35,100 nt of DNA from Pseudomonadota bacterium (GTDB lineage Bacteria > Pseudomonadota > Gammaproteobacteria > Burkholderiales > Sulfuriferulaceae). Each line of letters opens with the position of its first letter. Position 1 is the first letter of the stretch. Shown one piece after another: positions 25,197-35,088 of this stretch. The position numbers and the translations under genes were made by a program. The stretch lies in assembly GCA_021786845.1 (NCBI GenBank), contig JAJYMO010000070.1, forward strand, positions 1-35,100, read 5' to 3'. Below the pieces are notes generated by a model. The model was not told the origin of the DNA, made no database searches, and saw only the letters and a list, made by a program, of their open reading frames with translations.

Positions 25197-26249
25197 ATGA
25201 ACGGCCCATCAGTTGGCGCGATGACCGGGTTTGCCCATCAGCTCATCCACTGGCAACAGCAACACGGTCGACATGATCTGCCGTGGCAAAACAATCGCGA
25301 CCCCTATCGCGTCTGGCTGTCTGAAATTATGCTGCAGCAAACACAGGTCAGCACCGTCATCCCGTATTACCGGCGATTCCTGCAACGCTTTCCTGATGTG
25401 GCACACCTTGCCGCTGCAACGCAGGACGATGTGCTGCAAAACTGGAGTGGATTGGGCTATTATTCGCGTGCACGAAATCTTCATGCAGCCGCGCAACGCA
25501 TCCTGAGCGATTTTAACGGCCGATTTCCCGAAGATCAAACCAGTTTAATGACTTTACCCGGGATAGGCCGATCCACTGCGGCAGCGATTCTCGCCTTTTG
25601 CTTTGCACAGCGCGCGGCCATTTTAGATGGCAATGTGAAGCGCGTGCTGACGCGACAATTTGGTATCAGCGGTTACACGGGCGAGCGCCAGGTTGAAACC
25701 ACCTTGTGGCGACTGGCCGAAAAATTATTACCTGAGAAGCAAGTGAGCGCCTACACACAAGCCTTGATGGATTTGGGTGCCATGGTATGTACCCGACACC
25801 GGCCGCAATGCAATGCATGCCCCATAGCACAGTCCTGCGTCGCCAAACAAACCCATCAAATCGCCAGATTACCTACACCCAAACCCAAGCGGGTCGTGCC
25901 ACAACAGTCTCGCTATTTGGTGTCCTATCTGTGCGAGGATAAAGTGTACCTGACACAACGCCCGGCAACAGGCATTTGGGCGAAGTTATGGTGTTTGCCG
26001 GATTATGCCGCCCCAGTGAATCTTGAGTTAGAATGTGTCAAATTATTTGGTGTGCCGCCGCAAGAGCATCGTGAAAACAGCCCTTTTCGCCACACCCTCA
26101 CCCACCGCCATCTGGACATTACCCCCGTGTGGGTAAAATTGTCTGCCCACCATCCATCTCCGGATGGACAATGGGTCACGCAAGAACAAGCCCTGACCAT
26201 GGGCATTCCTGTACCGGTGCGAAAAATCTTGCAGATGGCGCAAAGCTGA
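25197..26249 (+). CDS. mutY: A/G-specific adenine DNA glycosylase MutY
   Basis: MutY removes adenine mispaired with 8-oxoguanine. This protein has 350 residues, the usual length. Catalytic E43 lies in SEIMLQQTQVSTV. The helix-hairpin-helix is LPGIGRSTAAAILAF with catalytic D144 in AAILDGNVKRVL. The [4Fe-4S] ligands are C198, C205, C208 and C214 (C-x6-C-x2-C-x5-C). The C-terminal NUDIX-like oxoG-recognition domain has FRHTLTHRHLDI. The ATG at 25197 is 10 bases after the NodJ-like stop. Confidence 0.95.
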   Translation: MNGPSVGAMTGFAHQLIHWQQQHGRHDLPWQNNRDPYRVWLSEIMLQQTQVSTVIPYYRRFLQRFPDVAHLAAATQDDVLQNWSGLGYYSRARNLHAAAQRILSDFNGRFPEDQTSLMTLPGIGRSTAAAILAFCFAQRAAILDGNVKRVLTRQFGISGYTGERQVETTLWRLAEKLLPEKQVSAYTQALMDLGAMVCTRHRPQCNACPIAQSCVAKQTHQIARLPTPKPKRVVPQQSRYLVSYLCEDKVYLTQRPATGIWAKLWCLPDYAAPVNLELECVKLFGVPPQEHRENSPFRHTLTHRHLDITPVWVKLSAHHPSPDGQWVTQEQALTMGIPVPVRKILQMAQS

Positions 26250-26321
26250 TGATTGATACGCCTTGTCATAAAATACAGGCTGCCTGATGCAAATAACCCA
26301 TCGCAACATGGAGAACGTATA

Positions 26322-28283
26322 TTGAGTGCAAAGTATGATGAATCATCATTCAAGGTGTTACGCGGCCTTGAACCTGTGCGTCAGCGCCCCGGCATGTATA
26401 CCACGCTGGACAACCCGAACCATATTATCACCGAGGTAGTGGATAACGCCTGCGACGAAGCGCTGGCGGGATACTCAAAATACATCACCGTCACAGCACA
26501 TGCCGACGGCTCCGTTTCGGTCCAGGATGAAGGTCGCGGCATACCGGTGGGGATTCACCCTGAGGAAGGCGTATCTGTGGTGGAGGTGGCGTTTACCGTG
26601 CTGCATTCCGGCGGCAAATTCGACAAAGCCTCTGGTGGCGCATACCGGTTCGCGGGCGGCCTGCATGGTGTCGGGGTAGCTGTCACCAATGCGCTGTCAA
26701 CTGCTGTAGAAGTCACCGTTTATCGCGACGGCGGCGAACATCATCTGCGTTTCGAGCATGGCATTGCAGCAAGCCCTCTGGTTCAGATCGCCAGCTGCGC
26801 GAAACGCAAGACGGGGACCATTGTGCGTGCGTGGCCTGATGCCAAATATTTTGACAACCCCAGCGTCAATCTGCCGCAAATGGAACGTGCATTGCGGGCC
26901 AAGGCTGTATTGCTGCCCGGTGTGACGATCACGCTCAATATCGAGCAGACCAAAGAAAACAAATCATGGTGCTATCCTGACGGCTTACGCGGCTATCTTG
27001 CAGAAGCCTTGGGCGATCAGGAATTGGCAGCGCCTATTTTTACTGGCGAACGTTATATTGCGCGTGAAGGAGATGACAGCTTTGTCGAAGGTGAAGGTGC
27101 GGCATGGGCATTGACCTGGTCTGAGGAAGGCGTGATCACGCGCGAGTCTTACGTCAACCTGATTCCGACCTGGTCGGGCGGCACGCACGATGCGGGCTTG
27201 CGCGATGGCGTATTTCACGCAGTCAAAAGCTTCATTGACCTGCACAACATGTTGCCAAAAGGCATCAAGCTGACTTCTGACGACGTGTTTTCACGTGTGA
27301 GCTTTGTCTTGTCTACCAAGCTGCTTGACCCTTCATTTCAGGGACAGACCAAAGAAAAACTGGTGTCGCGCAACGCTTTGAAACTTGTCTCCAGCATGGT
27401 CAGTGATCCATTGCTGCTGTGGCTGAATGAGCACATCGAATATGGCAAGAAAATCGCTGAAATTTCCATCAAACAGGCACAAAGCCGGATGAAGTCAACG
27501 CAGAAGATTGAAAAGAAAAAAGGCTCTTCTGTGGCGGTGTTGCCGGGGAAATTGACTGATGCAGCAGAATTCAATCCGGCACGCAACGAACTGTTTCTGG
27601 TCGAAGGCGACTCGGCAGGCGGTTCAGCCAAGCAAGGGCGCAACAAAGAGTTCCAGGCCATCATGCCGTTGCGCGGCAAAGTGCTCAACACCTTTGAGGT
27701 GGATCGGGACAGGTTGTTTGCTAACGCCGAGGTGCATGACATTGCGGTAGCCATCGGCGTCGATCCGCATGGCATGAATGATCATCCTGATTTGTCAGGC
27801 TTGCGCTATCACAGCATTTTTATCATGGCCGATGCCGACGTCGACGGCTCGCACATCGCCACGTTACTGTTGACCCTGTTTTTCCAGCATTTCCCCAAAC
27901 TCATTGTAAATGGCAATATTTACCTGGCTCAACCCCCTTTGTTCCGCATCGACATTCCTGCTCAGGGCAAAAAACCTTTACGCAAACTTTATGCCTTGAA
28001 TACGGATGAACTGGCCGTCACTGAAGATCGGCTACGGAAAGAGAAAGTGCGCGAAGGTGCCTGGAATATTTCGCGCTTCAAGGGTCTGGGTGAGATGAAT
28101 CCCTTGCAGTTATGGGAAACCACCATGTGCCCCGACACAAGACGCGCGTTGCGTGTCGAGCTGGATGCCGGATCGTTTCTTGCGGCAGAACACACCATGA
28201 CCATGCTGATGGCGAAAAGGGAATCTGGCTCCCGGCGCGAGTGGCTGGAATTTCACGGGAACGAGGTAACGGGCGATGTCTGA
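26322..28283 (+). CDS. parE: DNA topoisomerase IV subunit B
   Basis: This is the ATPase subunit of topoisomerase IV, which decatenates daughter chromosomes. It has 653 residues. The GHKL ATPase has [31 protein letters not shown] and [15 protein letters not shown]. The TOPRIM region has [19 protein letters not shown] and [21 protein letters not shown] chose the TTG at 26322: GGAG lies about nine bases upstream and homologues begin just before this point. The frame extends back to 26253 without a plausible ribosome-binding site. The last 8 bases overlap parC, so the two subunits are translated from one message. Confidence 0.93.
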   Translation: MSAKYDESSFKVLRGLEPVRQRPGMYTTLDNPNHIITEVVDNACDEALAGYSKYITVTAHADGSVSVQDEGRGIPVGIHPEEGVSVVEVAFTVLHSGGKFDKASGGAYRFAGGLHGVGVAVTNALSTAVEVTVYRDGGEHHLRFEHGIAASPLVQIASCAKRKTGTIVRAWPDAKYFDNPSVNLPQMERALRAKAVLLPGVTITLNIEQTKENKSWCYPDGLRGYLAEALGDQELAAPIFTGERYIAREGDDSFVEGEGAAWALTWSEEGVITRESYVNLIPTWSGGTHDAGLRDGVFHAVKSFIDLHNMLPKGIKLTSDDVFSRVSFVLSTKLLDPSFQGQTKEKLVSRNALKLVSSMVSDPLLLWLNEHIEYGKKIAEISIKQAQSRMKSTQKIEKKKGSSVAVLPGKLTDAAEFNPARNELFLVEGDSAGGSAKQGRNKEFQAIMPLRGKVLNTFEVDRDRLFANAEVHDIAVAIGVDPHGMNDHPDLSGLRYHSIFIMADADVDGSHIATLLLTLFFQHFPKLIVNGNIYLAQPPLFRIDIPAQGKKPLRKLYALNTDELAVTEDRLRKEKVREGAWNISRFKGLGEMNPLQLWETTMCPDTRRALRVELDAGSFLAAEHTMTMLMAKRESGSRREWLEFHGNEVTGDV

Positions 28284-30681
28284 TATTCAAGGTAATTTGT
28301 TCGGAAAGACGGAATCAGAATCCGCAGAAATCGTACCAAAGCCGGCCGATGCCGAAGTTGCTTGTGGCGGTGCGCGCCAGTTCTTGCCGCTGCCCGCATT
28401 GCCCGAAGGCGACACCGTGCCGCTTGCCCAGTATGCAGAACGTGCCTATCTGGAATATGCCGTTTCAGTGGTAAAAGGCAGGGCGTTGCCCGATGTGTGC
28501 GATGGGCAGAAGCCTGTTCAGCGGCGCATCCTGTACGCCATGCGTGAAATGGGACTGACGCACCACAGCAACTTCGTCAAATCTGCGCGCGTGGTCGGTG
28601 AAGTATTGGGTAAATTTCATCCTCACGGCGATTCCTCGGCTTATGATGCGATGGTGAGACAGGCACAGAATTTTTCTCTGCGCTATCCGCTGGTCGATGG
28701 ACAGGGGAATTTCGGTTCGCGCGATGGCGACAACTCGGCTGCGATGCGCTATACGGAAGCACGATTGACCCCGATTTCGGCCGTACTGTTGTCCGAGCTG
28801 GACATGGGTACCGTGGACATGATTCCGAACTATGACGGTCATTTTCAGGAACCCGCCATGTTGCCGGCGCGCTTACCGATGGTGCTGCTCAATGGCGCAT
28901 CCGGCATCGCGGTTGGCATGGCCACAGAAATTCCCTCACACAATCTGCGTGAAGTCGGCAACGCTGCTGCACTCTGCGTCAAAAATCCGGACTGTATGGA
29001 TGACGAGCTGCTCGCACCCATTACCGGCCCTGACTTACCCAGCGGTGGGCAAATTATTTCGTCCCCCATGGAAATACGCGAATGCTACCGAACCGGACGG
29101 GGCTCGCTGAAAATGCGTGCCCGCTGGCAAGTTGAGGCTTTGACACGCGGTCAATGGCGTGTGGTGGTGTATGAGCTTCCTCATGGCACGTCTTCCAAAA
29201 AAATCATGGAAGAAATTGAGGAACTGACCAATCCAAAACTCAAGCTCAACAAAAAAGCGTTCACGCCCGAACAGTTACACAACAAACAACTGATTCTGTC
29301 CGTATTGGATAAAGCGGCCGACGAATCCGACAAGGATCAGGCGGTGCGACTGGTGTTTGAGCCCAAGTCAGGCCGCCAGTCAGTGGATGAGTTGATGACC
29401 ATTCTGTTGGCGCACACCAGTCTGGAGGCCTCGCTTTCCATCAATATGGTGATGATAGGAATAGACGGCAGACCCAAACAAAAAGCCATCACGGAAATCA
29501 TCCGCGAGTGGGGACAATTTCGGCTGGCTACCGTACGTCGCCGCAGCACGTACCGTCTGGATCAAATCAATGATCGCATCCATGTGCTGCAAGGCCGCAT
29601 GATTGTTTTTCTTAATCTGGACGAAGTGATCGCGCTGATACGCCAGTCCGACGATCCCAAAGCCGCGTTAATCGCACGGTTTGCATTGTCTGATCGCCAG
29701 GCCGAGGACATTCTGGAAATCCGGCTACGCCAGCTGGCAAAAATGGAAGGCATCAAAATTGAGCGCGAACTCAGCGCATTGCAAGGTGAAGCTGCGGATC
29801 TGAGCAAGCTGCTGGGTTCGGATAGTCTCATGCGCCGGCGTGTAGCCAGGGAAATCGACGATGACATCAAGGCTTACGGTGATGACAGACGCACCTTAAT
29901 TGAACAGTCCGAGCGTGCCGCGCTCACCACGCAAGTGGTGGATGAGCCTATTACTGTAATGATTTCAAACAAATATTGGGTCCGCACCCGCCTGGGGCAC
30001 GATCTCGATCTGTCAGGCATTTCATTCAAGGAAGGTGATGGCCTGCGTGCCATATTCGAATGCCGCAGCATCGATCATTGCATCGTGATTTGCAGCGATG
30101 GCCGGGTATGCAGCATTCCCGTGTCCGGGCTACCCGGTGGGCGCGGCGACGGCGTGCCTTTAACCACATTGATTGAGCTGACGGCCAGTGCAAAGATTGT
30201 TCAGGTGCTGTGTGGCGCCATTGAACAGAATGTCTTACTGGCCACATCGGCCAGTTATGGCTTTATCTGCCGCATTGCCGACATGATCGTGCGTAACAAG
30301 GCAGGCAAACAATTCATCACCATTGAAAATAACGCACAAATGCTTGCTCCCGTGCTGTTTACACCCACAGAACAATCATGGGTGATTGCAGCAAGCCGTT
30401 CCGGCTGGCTGCTAGCATTCCCGCTGACCGAATTAAAGCAACTGACAGGAGGTGGGAAAGGACTGATTATCATGGGGTTGGAAGAGAATGATGCGCTGGC
30501 CTCCGTCATGGTTACCACCAAGTCAAAAATAACCGTCATGACACAATCGGCAACCGGTCACGAACAGGCAATTCGTTTGTCAGAAGCTGATTTACAGGTG
30601 CATTTTGGCAAGCGCGCCAGAATGGGTAAAAAATTGCCCCTCAAAATGACATCAACGATATTAAGGCTGGAACCCAAATGA
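28276..30681 (+). CDS. parC: DNA topoisomerase IV subunit A
   Basis: An 801-residue topoisomerase IV DNA-cleavage subunit. It has [20 protein letters not shown] and the winged-helix region [17 protein letters not shown]. This is the quinolone-resistance-determining region and appears wild-type at the Ser site. The catalytic tyrosine lies in [13 protein letters not shown]. The C-terminal beta-pinwheel domain (about 490-760) is shorter than in gyrase and lacks a clear GyrA box. That supports ParC over GyrA. The ATG at 28276 has GAGGTAA upstream and overlaps the parE stop by 8 bases. Confidence 0.94.
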   Translation: MSDIQGNLFGKTESESAEIVPKPADAEVACGGARQFLPLPALPEGDTVPLAQYAERAYLEYAVSVVKGRALPDVCDGQKPVQRRILYAMREMGLTHHSNFVKSARVVGEVLGKFHPHGDSSAYDAMVRQAQNFSLRYPLVDGQGNFGSRDGDNSAAMRYTEARLTPISAVLLSELDMGTVDMIPNYDGHFQEPAMLPARLPMVLLNGASGIAVGMATEIPSHNLREVGNAAALCVKNPDCMDDELLAPITGPDLPSGGQIISSPMEIRECYRTGRGSLKMRARWQVEALTRGQWRVVVYELPHGTSSKKIMEEIEELTNPKLKLNKKAFTPEQLHNKQLILSVLDKAADESDKDQAVRLVFEPKSGRQSVDELMTILLAHTSLEASLSINMVMIGIDGRPKQKAITEIIREWGQFRLATVRRRSTYRLDQINDRIHVLQGRMIVFLNLDEVIALIRQSDDPKAALIARFALSDRQAEDILEIRLRQLAKMEGIKIERELSALQGEAADLSKLLGSDSLMRRRVAREIDDDIKAYGDDRRTLIEQSERAALTTQVVDEPITVMISNKYWVRTRLGHDLDLSGISFKEGDGLRAIFECRSIDHCIVICSDGRVCSIPVSGLPGGRGDGVPLTTLIELTASAKIVQVLCGAIEQNVLLATSASYGFICRIADMIVRNKAGKQFITIENNAQMLAPVLFTPTEQSWVIAASRSGWLLAFPLTELKQLTGGGKGLIIMGLEENDALASVMVTTKSKITVMTQSATGHEQAIRLSEADLQVHFGKRARMGKKLPLKMTSTILRLEPK

Positions 30682-30799
30682 TACTGCGTGAATCTATACT
30701 AACCGCAAACAATGATTAATTTATCGCTGGATGCACAGTCAACACGCAGCGCTTAACCTGTCTTTGCCTTTGTAAAAAAGTCCGCAAACGGAGCAAACA

Positions 30800-32107
30800 A
30801 TGATTGACACGCATTGCCATCTAGATGCCTCCGAATTTGACGCTGACCGCGATGCGGTGGTGGCGCGCGCTTTACAGGCAGGTTTGACTGGCATCATCGT
30901 CCCGGCAGTGACTGCCAACAACTTCGGCGCCGTGCGTGAAGTGTGTGCTCACCACCCACAATGTTTCCCTGCTTTAGGTCTGCACCCCGTGTATGCCATG
31001 CAACACCAGGAAGGCGATCTGGTGACGCTGAAAGTCGCCATACAAGACGAGTCAGTGGTGGCAATCGGCGAAATTGGTCTGGATGCCTGGGACAAAAGCG
31101 TGGGCCTTGAACGCCAAAAACACTTCTTCGCCGCGCAACTCAAGTTGGCGCGCGACAGGGATCTACCCGTACTGCTGCATGCGCGCCACGCCGTAGACGA
31201 GGTGACAGGCATGCTACGGCGTTTCGGTGTGCGTCGAGGTATTGTCCATGCATTCAACGGCAGTCGGCAACAAGCCGACAAACTCATCAATATGGGATTT
31301 AAACTGGGATTTGGCGGCGCAATGACCTACCCGCGGGCACTCAACCTGCGTCGCCTGGCGGCACAATTACCCCTTGAATCGCTGGTATTGGAAACTGACG
31401 CGCCAGATATGAGCCCAGTTTGGGCACATGGTCAACGCAACCTGCCCGAATACCTGCCCGGAATTGCGAAAGAAATTGCTGCGTTGCGTGAGATCACGCC
31501 AAAGGCCCTGATTGCAGCATGTATCGCCAATACTGATGAGGTATTCGGCCCCACACACGGGGAAAAGTCAATTTTCACCCGGCCGCCCCAAAAACCTGGG
31601 ACTGCTTTTCCATCTCCCTCGATCCAGAAACTCGTGACTGCTTTTCCATCTCCCTCGCCCCTCCGGGGAGAGGGCCGGGGTGAGGGGAAAACCCACAAAA
31701 CCACTCGTACCAAATCAGAGCAATTAGCAATATTAGCCACCTTCGCCAAACAGATGCGCCTGGCCCCCACAGAAGCCGAAGCGAGGCTATGGTATTTTTT
31801 ACGCAACCGAAGGCTAAATAACCGGAAATTTCGTCGTCAACATTCAATCGACAAGTATATTATTGATTTTATTTGCATAGATGCACGATTAGTCATTGAG
31901 TTAGATGGTGGACAGCATACAGACATCATGACTCACCAAAATGACGTGGCACGAACGGTATTTTTGGAAAAATGTGGTTTGCGCGTACTCCGATTTTGGA
32001 ATGATGAGGTATTGCAACAAACAGGGGCTGTGCTGGAACGAATTTTGAGGGCGCTGGATACCGAAACTCCTCACCCCAACCCTCTCACCAAAGGGGAGAG
32101 GAGGTAA
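30800..32107 (+). CDS. TatD-family hydrolase fused in frame to a DUF559 (Vsr-like) endonuclease domain
   Basis: This 435-residue frame carries two unrelated parts. Residues 1-254 are a complete TatD-type metal-dependent hydrolase: THCHLD (H5, H7), GEIGLD, LLHARHA, VHAFNGS and ETDAPDMSP. TatD proteins normally end near here. A Ser/Pro-rich linker follows (about 255-300; PSPSPLRGEGRGEG) that is translated palindromic repeat. Residues about 310-420 are a DUF559 domain: LAPTEAEARLWYFLR, KYIIDFICIDARLVIELDGG, EKCGLRVLRFWNDEV. DUF559 resembles very-short-patch-repair nucleases. The frame ends in translated repeat (PHPNPLTKGERR). The ATG at 30800 has GGAG upstream. I see no stop between the two parts, so the fusion is real in this sequence. 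An internal ATG at 31754 could give a separate nuclease. Confidence 0.85.
   Translation: MIDTHCHLDASEFDADRDAVVARALQAGLTGIIVPAVTANNFGAVREVCAHHPQCFPALGLHPVYAMQHQEGDLVTLKVAIQDESVVAIGEIGLDAWDKSVGLERQKHFFAAQLKLARDRDLPVLLHARHAVDEVTGMLRRFGVRRGIVHAFNGSRQQADKLINMGFKLGFGGAMTYPRALNLRRLAAQLPLESLVLETDAPDMSPVWAHGQRNLPEYLPGIAKEIAALREITPKALIAACIANTDEVFGPTHGEKSIFTRPPQKPGTAFPSPSIQKLVTAFPSPSPLRGEGRGEGKTHKTTRTKSEQLAILATFAKQMRLAPTEAEARLWYFLRNRRLNNRKFRRQHSIDKYIIDFICIDARLVIELDGGQHTDIMTHQNDVARTVFLEKCGLRVLRFWNDEVLQQTGAVLERILRALDTETPHPNPLTKGERR
31601..31657 (+). repeat. two direct copies of a 21-22-base unit, 36-bp period
   Basis: ACTGCTTTTCCATCTCCCTC occurs from 31601 and again from 31637, 36 bases apart. The second copy runs straight into the palindromic core at 31652-31687. 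It is the linker of the TatD-DUF559 frame (TAFPSPS twice). Confidence 0.85.
31652..31687 (+). repeat. left copy of the PHPNPLP-type palindromic repeat beside DUF559
   Basis: The sequence starts CCCTCGCCCCTCCGGGGAGA and continues with GGGCCGGGGTGAGGGG. It matches the array unit at 20481-20618 apart from a few changes in the loop and TT to CC. It is the left boundary of the DUF559 segment. Confidence 0.85.
32067..32104 (-). repeat. right, inverted copy of the PHPNPLP-type palindromic repeat beside DUF559
   Basis: On the minus strand it reads CCTCTCCCCTTTGGTGAGAG, then GGTTGGGGTGAGG. It is the inverse orientation of the copy at 31652-31687. It supplies the last codons of the fused frame, and the TAA at 32105-32107 lies directly after it. 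Confidence 0.85.
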
Positions 32108-32151
32108 AAACTTACAACTTATCCCGACTCAACATCAATAACGGACACCCC

Positions 32152-32646
32152 ATGACAAAGAACCCCTTACCCCTACATTTACGCCCACGCACTTTATTTC
32201 CACCTCCTTTGGTGTATGCAGCGGGCCTGTTTCTAGGCTGGCGAATACAACGCCATTCACCTTGGGGATTCACGCTTCCTGCAACGGGCTATGCGCTGGC
32301 CTGGGGCATATTGGCAATCAGTCTGCTCTTGATGCTGTGGGCAGTATTGACAATTTGGTGGCACCGTACCACAGTGAATCCTTATCGTGGCGCTTCCAGT
32401 TTAGTGACTACCGGACCGTTTGCATTGAGCCGCAACCCGATTTATTTGGCTGATATGCTCGCCTATATGGCGATCAGCGCTTTAATGGGCAGTTGGTGGC
32501 CCTTGTGTTTTGTACCCGCCGTCTGGGCCATTATGCGCTATCGCGTCATTCAGCACGAAGAAGCTCATTTAAGCGCCAAATTTGGTGTGGCATATGTACA
32601 ATACTGTACTCGCGTGCACCGCTGGTTAGGAAATAACAGAGGTTAA
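32152..32646 (+). CDS. isoprenylcysteine carboxyl methyltransferase-like membrane protein
   Basis: A 164-residue membrane protein of the ICMT/PEMT-type methyltransferase family. It has about four hydrophobic segments and the family motif TTGPFALSRNPIYLADML, where the NPIY region contacts S-adenosylmethionine. The second motif (HEEAHLSAKFGVAYVQYCTR) contains the conserved EE and ends VHRWLG. The methyl acceptor is unknown in bacteria. The gene begins 45 bases after the DUF559 repeat and has a weak ribosome-binding site. Confidence 0.82.
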   Translation: MTKNPLPLHLRPRTLFPPPLVYAAGLFLGWRIQRHSPWGFTLPATGYALAWGILAISLLLMLWAVLTIWWHRTTVNPYRGASSLVTTGPFALSRNPIYLADMLAYMAISALMGSWWPLCFVPAVWAIMRYRVIQHEEAHLSAKFGVAYVQYCTRVHRWLGNNRG

Positions 32647-32689
32647 TTCAAATTTCACGAATAACTTTTCGTAAACAGGGCGGTAAATC

Positions 32690-33262
32690 ATGACGACACT
32701 TAATGACACCACCATCATCAACACGACACGGGATTGGCTGGATCGCGCAGTAATCGGGCTTAATTTGTGCCCATTTGCCAAAGCGGTACAGGTCAAAAAC
32801 CAGATTCGTTACGTGATCAGTCATGCCACACAAACAGAATCCCTGCTGGAAGATTTATTACGGGAATTACGCTTGTTGCAGGACACCGCACCCGAACAAC
32901 TGGACACCACTTTGCTGATTGTCCCTGATATGTTTGCAGATTTCTACGACTTCAATGATTTTTTTGATGTGGCTGATGCGGTCACTCTGGAGCCGGAATT
33001 TGATGAACAATTCCAGGTCGCCAGTTTTCACCCCCAGTTTCAATTTGAGGGCACAGCACCAGATGACATTGAGAACTACACCAACCGCTCACCCTATCCC
33101 ATTTTGCATCTGTTGCGCGAAGACAGCATCAGCCGCGCGGTTGAAGCCTACCCCGATGCCGAAATGATTTATGGCAAAAATATTGAAACTTTGCGCCAAC
33201 TTGGTTTAACTGGTTGGCGCAGCTTATTTAGCCCGGAACGGCCGCTACCGGCAACCGATTGA
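32690..33262 (+). CDS. DUF1415 family protein
   Basis: A 190-residue soluble protein of the DUF1415 family. Features are the N-terminal helix with NLCPFAKAV, a central LLIVPDMFADFYDFNDFF, FQVASFHPQFQFEG and the C-terminal SPYPILHLLREDSISRAVE. The family is widespread in proteobacteria and has no assigned function. It is 43 bases after the methyltransferase gene, so the two may be co-transcribed. Confidence 0.9.
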   Translation: MTTLNDTTIINTTRDWLDRAVIGLNLCPFAKAVQVKNQIRYVISHATQTESLLEDLLRELRLLQDTAPEQLDTTLLIVPDMFADFYDFNDFFDVADAVTLEPEFDEQFQVASFHPQFQFEGTAPDDIENYTNRSPYPILHLLREDSISRAVEAYPDAEMIYGKNIETLRQLGLTGWRSLFSPERPLPATD

Positions 33263-33313
33263 CGCGCTGTCGTATTGACCGATTTTCCGGGTTGAACCAA
33301 ACCAGAGGTATTC

Positions 33314-33856
33314 ATGCAAGCTGATTGTGTACTTGAGGCATGGCGTAATCATGAAACAGAGTTACGCGCTTATCTGATCCACCGACTTCGCGACGCCTAC
33401 GCTGCCGACGATCTTCTCCAAATCATTTTCCTGAGAGCCATGCAACAAGGTACCCATTTTTGTACGCTGGACAATACCCGTGCATGGCTCTTTCAAGTGG
33501 CCCGCAACGCACTGACTGATCAATTCCGTCTCACAAAGACTTTCACCGAACTGTCAGATGATCTGGCTGTCACGGAAAACAATGATCGCGGTCCGATTGA
33601 TGAACTGGACGCCTGTATCGCCCGTAATCTGGCTGGAATGTCTAAGGATGACCGTGAAATTATCGGGCAATGCGATCTGCTCGGGATCAAACAGCAAACC
33701 TATGCCTCGGTGCGCGGCTTGAGCCTTGTTGCCGTCAAGTCGCGTTTGCTGAGAGCACGCAAACGCCTGCGTTCAGCAATTTCCAACCATTGCGAGGTCA
33801 ATTTCGACGAGTCCGGAAAGGTCTGCTGCCACACGCCACGCAACCAGAACCCTTAA
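33314..33856 (+). CDS. ECF sigma factor with Cys-containing C-terminal tail
   Basis: A 180-residue ECF-type sigma factor. Region 2 has YLIHRLRDAYAADDLLQIIFLRA, and NTRAWLFQVARNALTDQFR follows. The sigma4 domain recognises DNA (QQTYASVRGLSLVAVKSRLLRARKRL). The tail (HCEVNFDESGKVCCHTPR) resembles SigZ-type sigma factors, which have a Cys-rich C-terminus. I see no anti-sigma gene beside it, and the next gene is a VIT-family protein. It may respond to a redox or metal signal through its cysteines. GAGG lies at good spacing before the ATG at 33314. Confidence 0.85.
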   Translation: MQADCVLEAWRNHETELRAYLIHRLRDAYAADDLLQIIFLRAMQQGTHFCTLDNTRAWLFQVARNALTDQFRLTKTFTELSDDLAVTENNDRGPIDELDACIARNLAGMSKDDREIIGQCDLLGIKQQTYASVRGLSLVAVKSRLLRARKRLRSAISNHCEVNFDESGKVCCHTPRNQNP

Positions 33857-33958
33857 ATCGAAATGGGTGGTTTTTGTATGAATCAATATTCTGGGGTACA
33901 CTGCCAGAAAATGTGCCTTGTCCCGCCTCTGGAACACAATGACCCGCTTGCCATATAA

Positions 33959-34660
33959 ATGATGTTAAACATGCCCGCTGAAAACCATAAAACACAACAC
34001 ATAGGCTGGTTAAGAGCTGCCGTAATGGGCGCGAATGACGGTGTTGTTTCTACGGCCAGTTTAATCATAGGGGTTGCTGCGTCACATGCTTCTCACAACA
34101 GCATACTGGTAGCGGGTGTGGCTGGCCTGGTGGCTGGCGCGATGTCCATGGCGGCCGGCGAATATGTTTCGGTCAGCACACAATCGGATACTGAACAGGC
34201 CGATCTTGCGCGGGAACGGCTTGAACTTGCAGCCAACCCGGAATTTGAAGTTGCCGAGCTGGCTGATATTTATATACAGCGCGGTTTGGATGCCCCGCTG
34301 GCCAAACAGGTTGCCATGCAGTTAATGGTCAAAGATGCGCTCGGCGCGCATGCCCGTGACGAGCTCGGTATTTCCGAAATGATCAGCACCAACCCACTGC
34401 AAGCCGCGATCACCTCAGCACTGTCGTTCACGGTAGGCGCCGGATTGCCGCTATTGAGCGCGTGGCTTTCTCCCGACCGTATTCTTGCCTGGACAGTTGG
34501 AGGGATATCCCTGATCTTCCTGATGATACTGGGAGGGCTCTCAGCCCACATGGGTGGAGCCAGCATCAGCAAAGGGATAACCCGCGTGACATTCTGGGGA
34601 GCACTGGCCATGCTGCTGACAGCGGGCATCGGCATGCTGTTTGGCACGACGGCAGCATAA
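33959..34660 (+). CDS. VIT1/CCC1-family iron/manganese transporter
   Basis: A 233-residue membrane protein of the VIT1/CCC1 family. It opens with the family motif AVMGANDGVVSTASLIIGVA, then GLVAGAMSMAAGEYVSVSTQ. A cytosolic helical segment (about 80-150) is rich in Glu (QADLARERLELAANPEFEVAEL) and resembles the metal-collecting domain. Three further helices follow. These proteins export Fe2+ or Mn2+ from the cytosol. The start is either ATG at 33959 or the ATG at 33971. It lies 102 bases after the ECF sigma factor gene and could be its target, which is an inference. Confidence 0.88.
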   Translation: MMLNMPAENHKTQHIGWLRAAVMGANDGVVSTASLIIGVAASHASHNSILVAGVAGLVAGAMSMAAGEYVSVSTQSDTEQADLARERLELAANPEFEVAELADIYIQRGLDAPLAKQVAMQLMVKDALGAHARDELGISEMISTNPLQAAITSALSFTVGAGLPLLSAWLSPDRILAWTVGGISLIFLMILGGLSAHMGGASISKGITRVTFWGALAMLLTAGIGMLFGTTAA

Positions 34661-34710
34661 CCGTTGCATGATACAACACCCCGAAACGGCCGGAAGCTTA
34701 GGATAGCAAG

Positions 34711-35088
34711 CTAAAAACTCACTAATTTATTCGCACTGCCGAGATAGGGCAGCGATTCCGCCACGCCCACCATGGGCACATCAAACCCCAAATCTTCTTT
34801 TTTCATGTCATTCAAATCCATGGATGCGGCACAAGCAATAAAACGTGCCCCATTGGTCAAAGCCTGATCCATAAACGATTTAACCGATTTACCACCTTCC
34901 TTGGGATAGAGCGTCTCTGCAACCCCTTTCTTCAATAACAACGTTCCCAAACCGGTAAAATACACCACCACATTCATTTCTTCCGCTGCTGCCGTTGCGG
35001 CAAGAAAAAATGGTGATGCCAACCGTTTTGGTGTGTCTGGCCCACTGGTCATGATAATAGCGAAGTCAATATTTGATTCAGACATCAT
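34711..35088 (-). CDS. DsrE-family protein
   Basis: A 125-residue DsrE-like protein: IIMTSGPDTPKRLASPFFLA, then VVVYFTGLGTLLLKKGVAET, and the C-terminal GARFIACAASMDLNDMKKED. DsrE-fold proteins take part in sulfur transfer and in sulfur oxidation clusters. The Cys in IACAAS is the usual sulfur-carrying position in this family. The ATG at 35088 has AAGGGA four bases upstream. It converges on the VIT gene. The window ends 12 bases beyond it, so its operon partners are not visible. Confidence 0.88.
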   Translation of the reverse strand: MMSESNIDFAIIMTSGPDTPKRLASPFFLAATAAAEEMNVVVYFTGLGTLLLKKGVAETLYPKEGGKSVKSFMDQALTNGARFIACAASMDLNDMKKEDLGFDVPMVGVAESLPYLGSANKLVSF

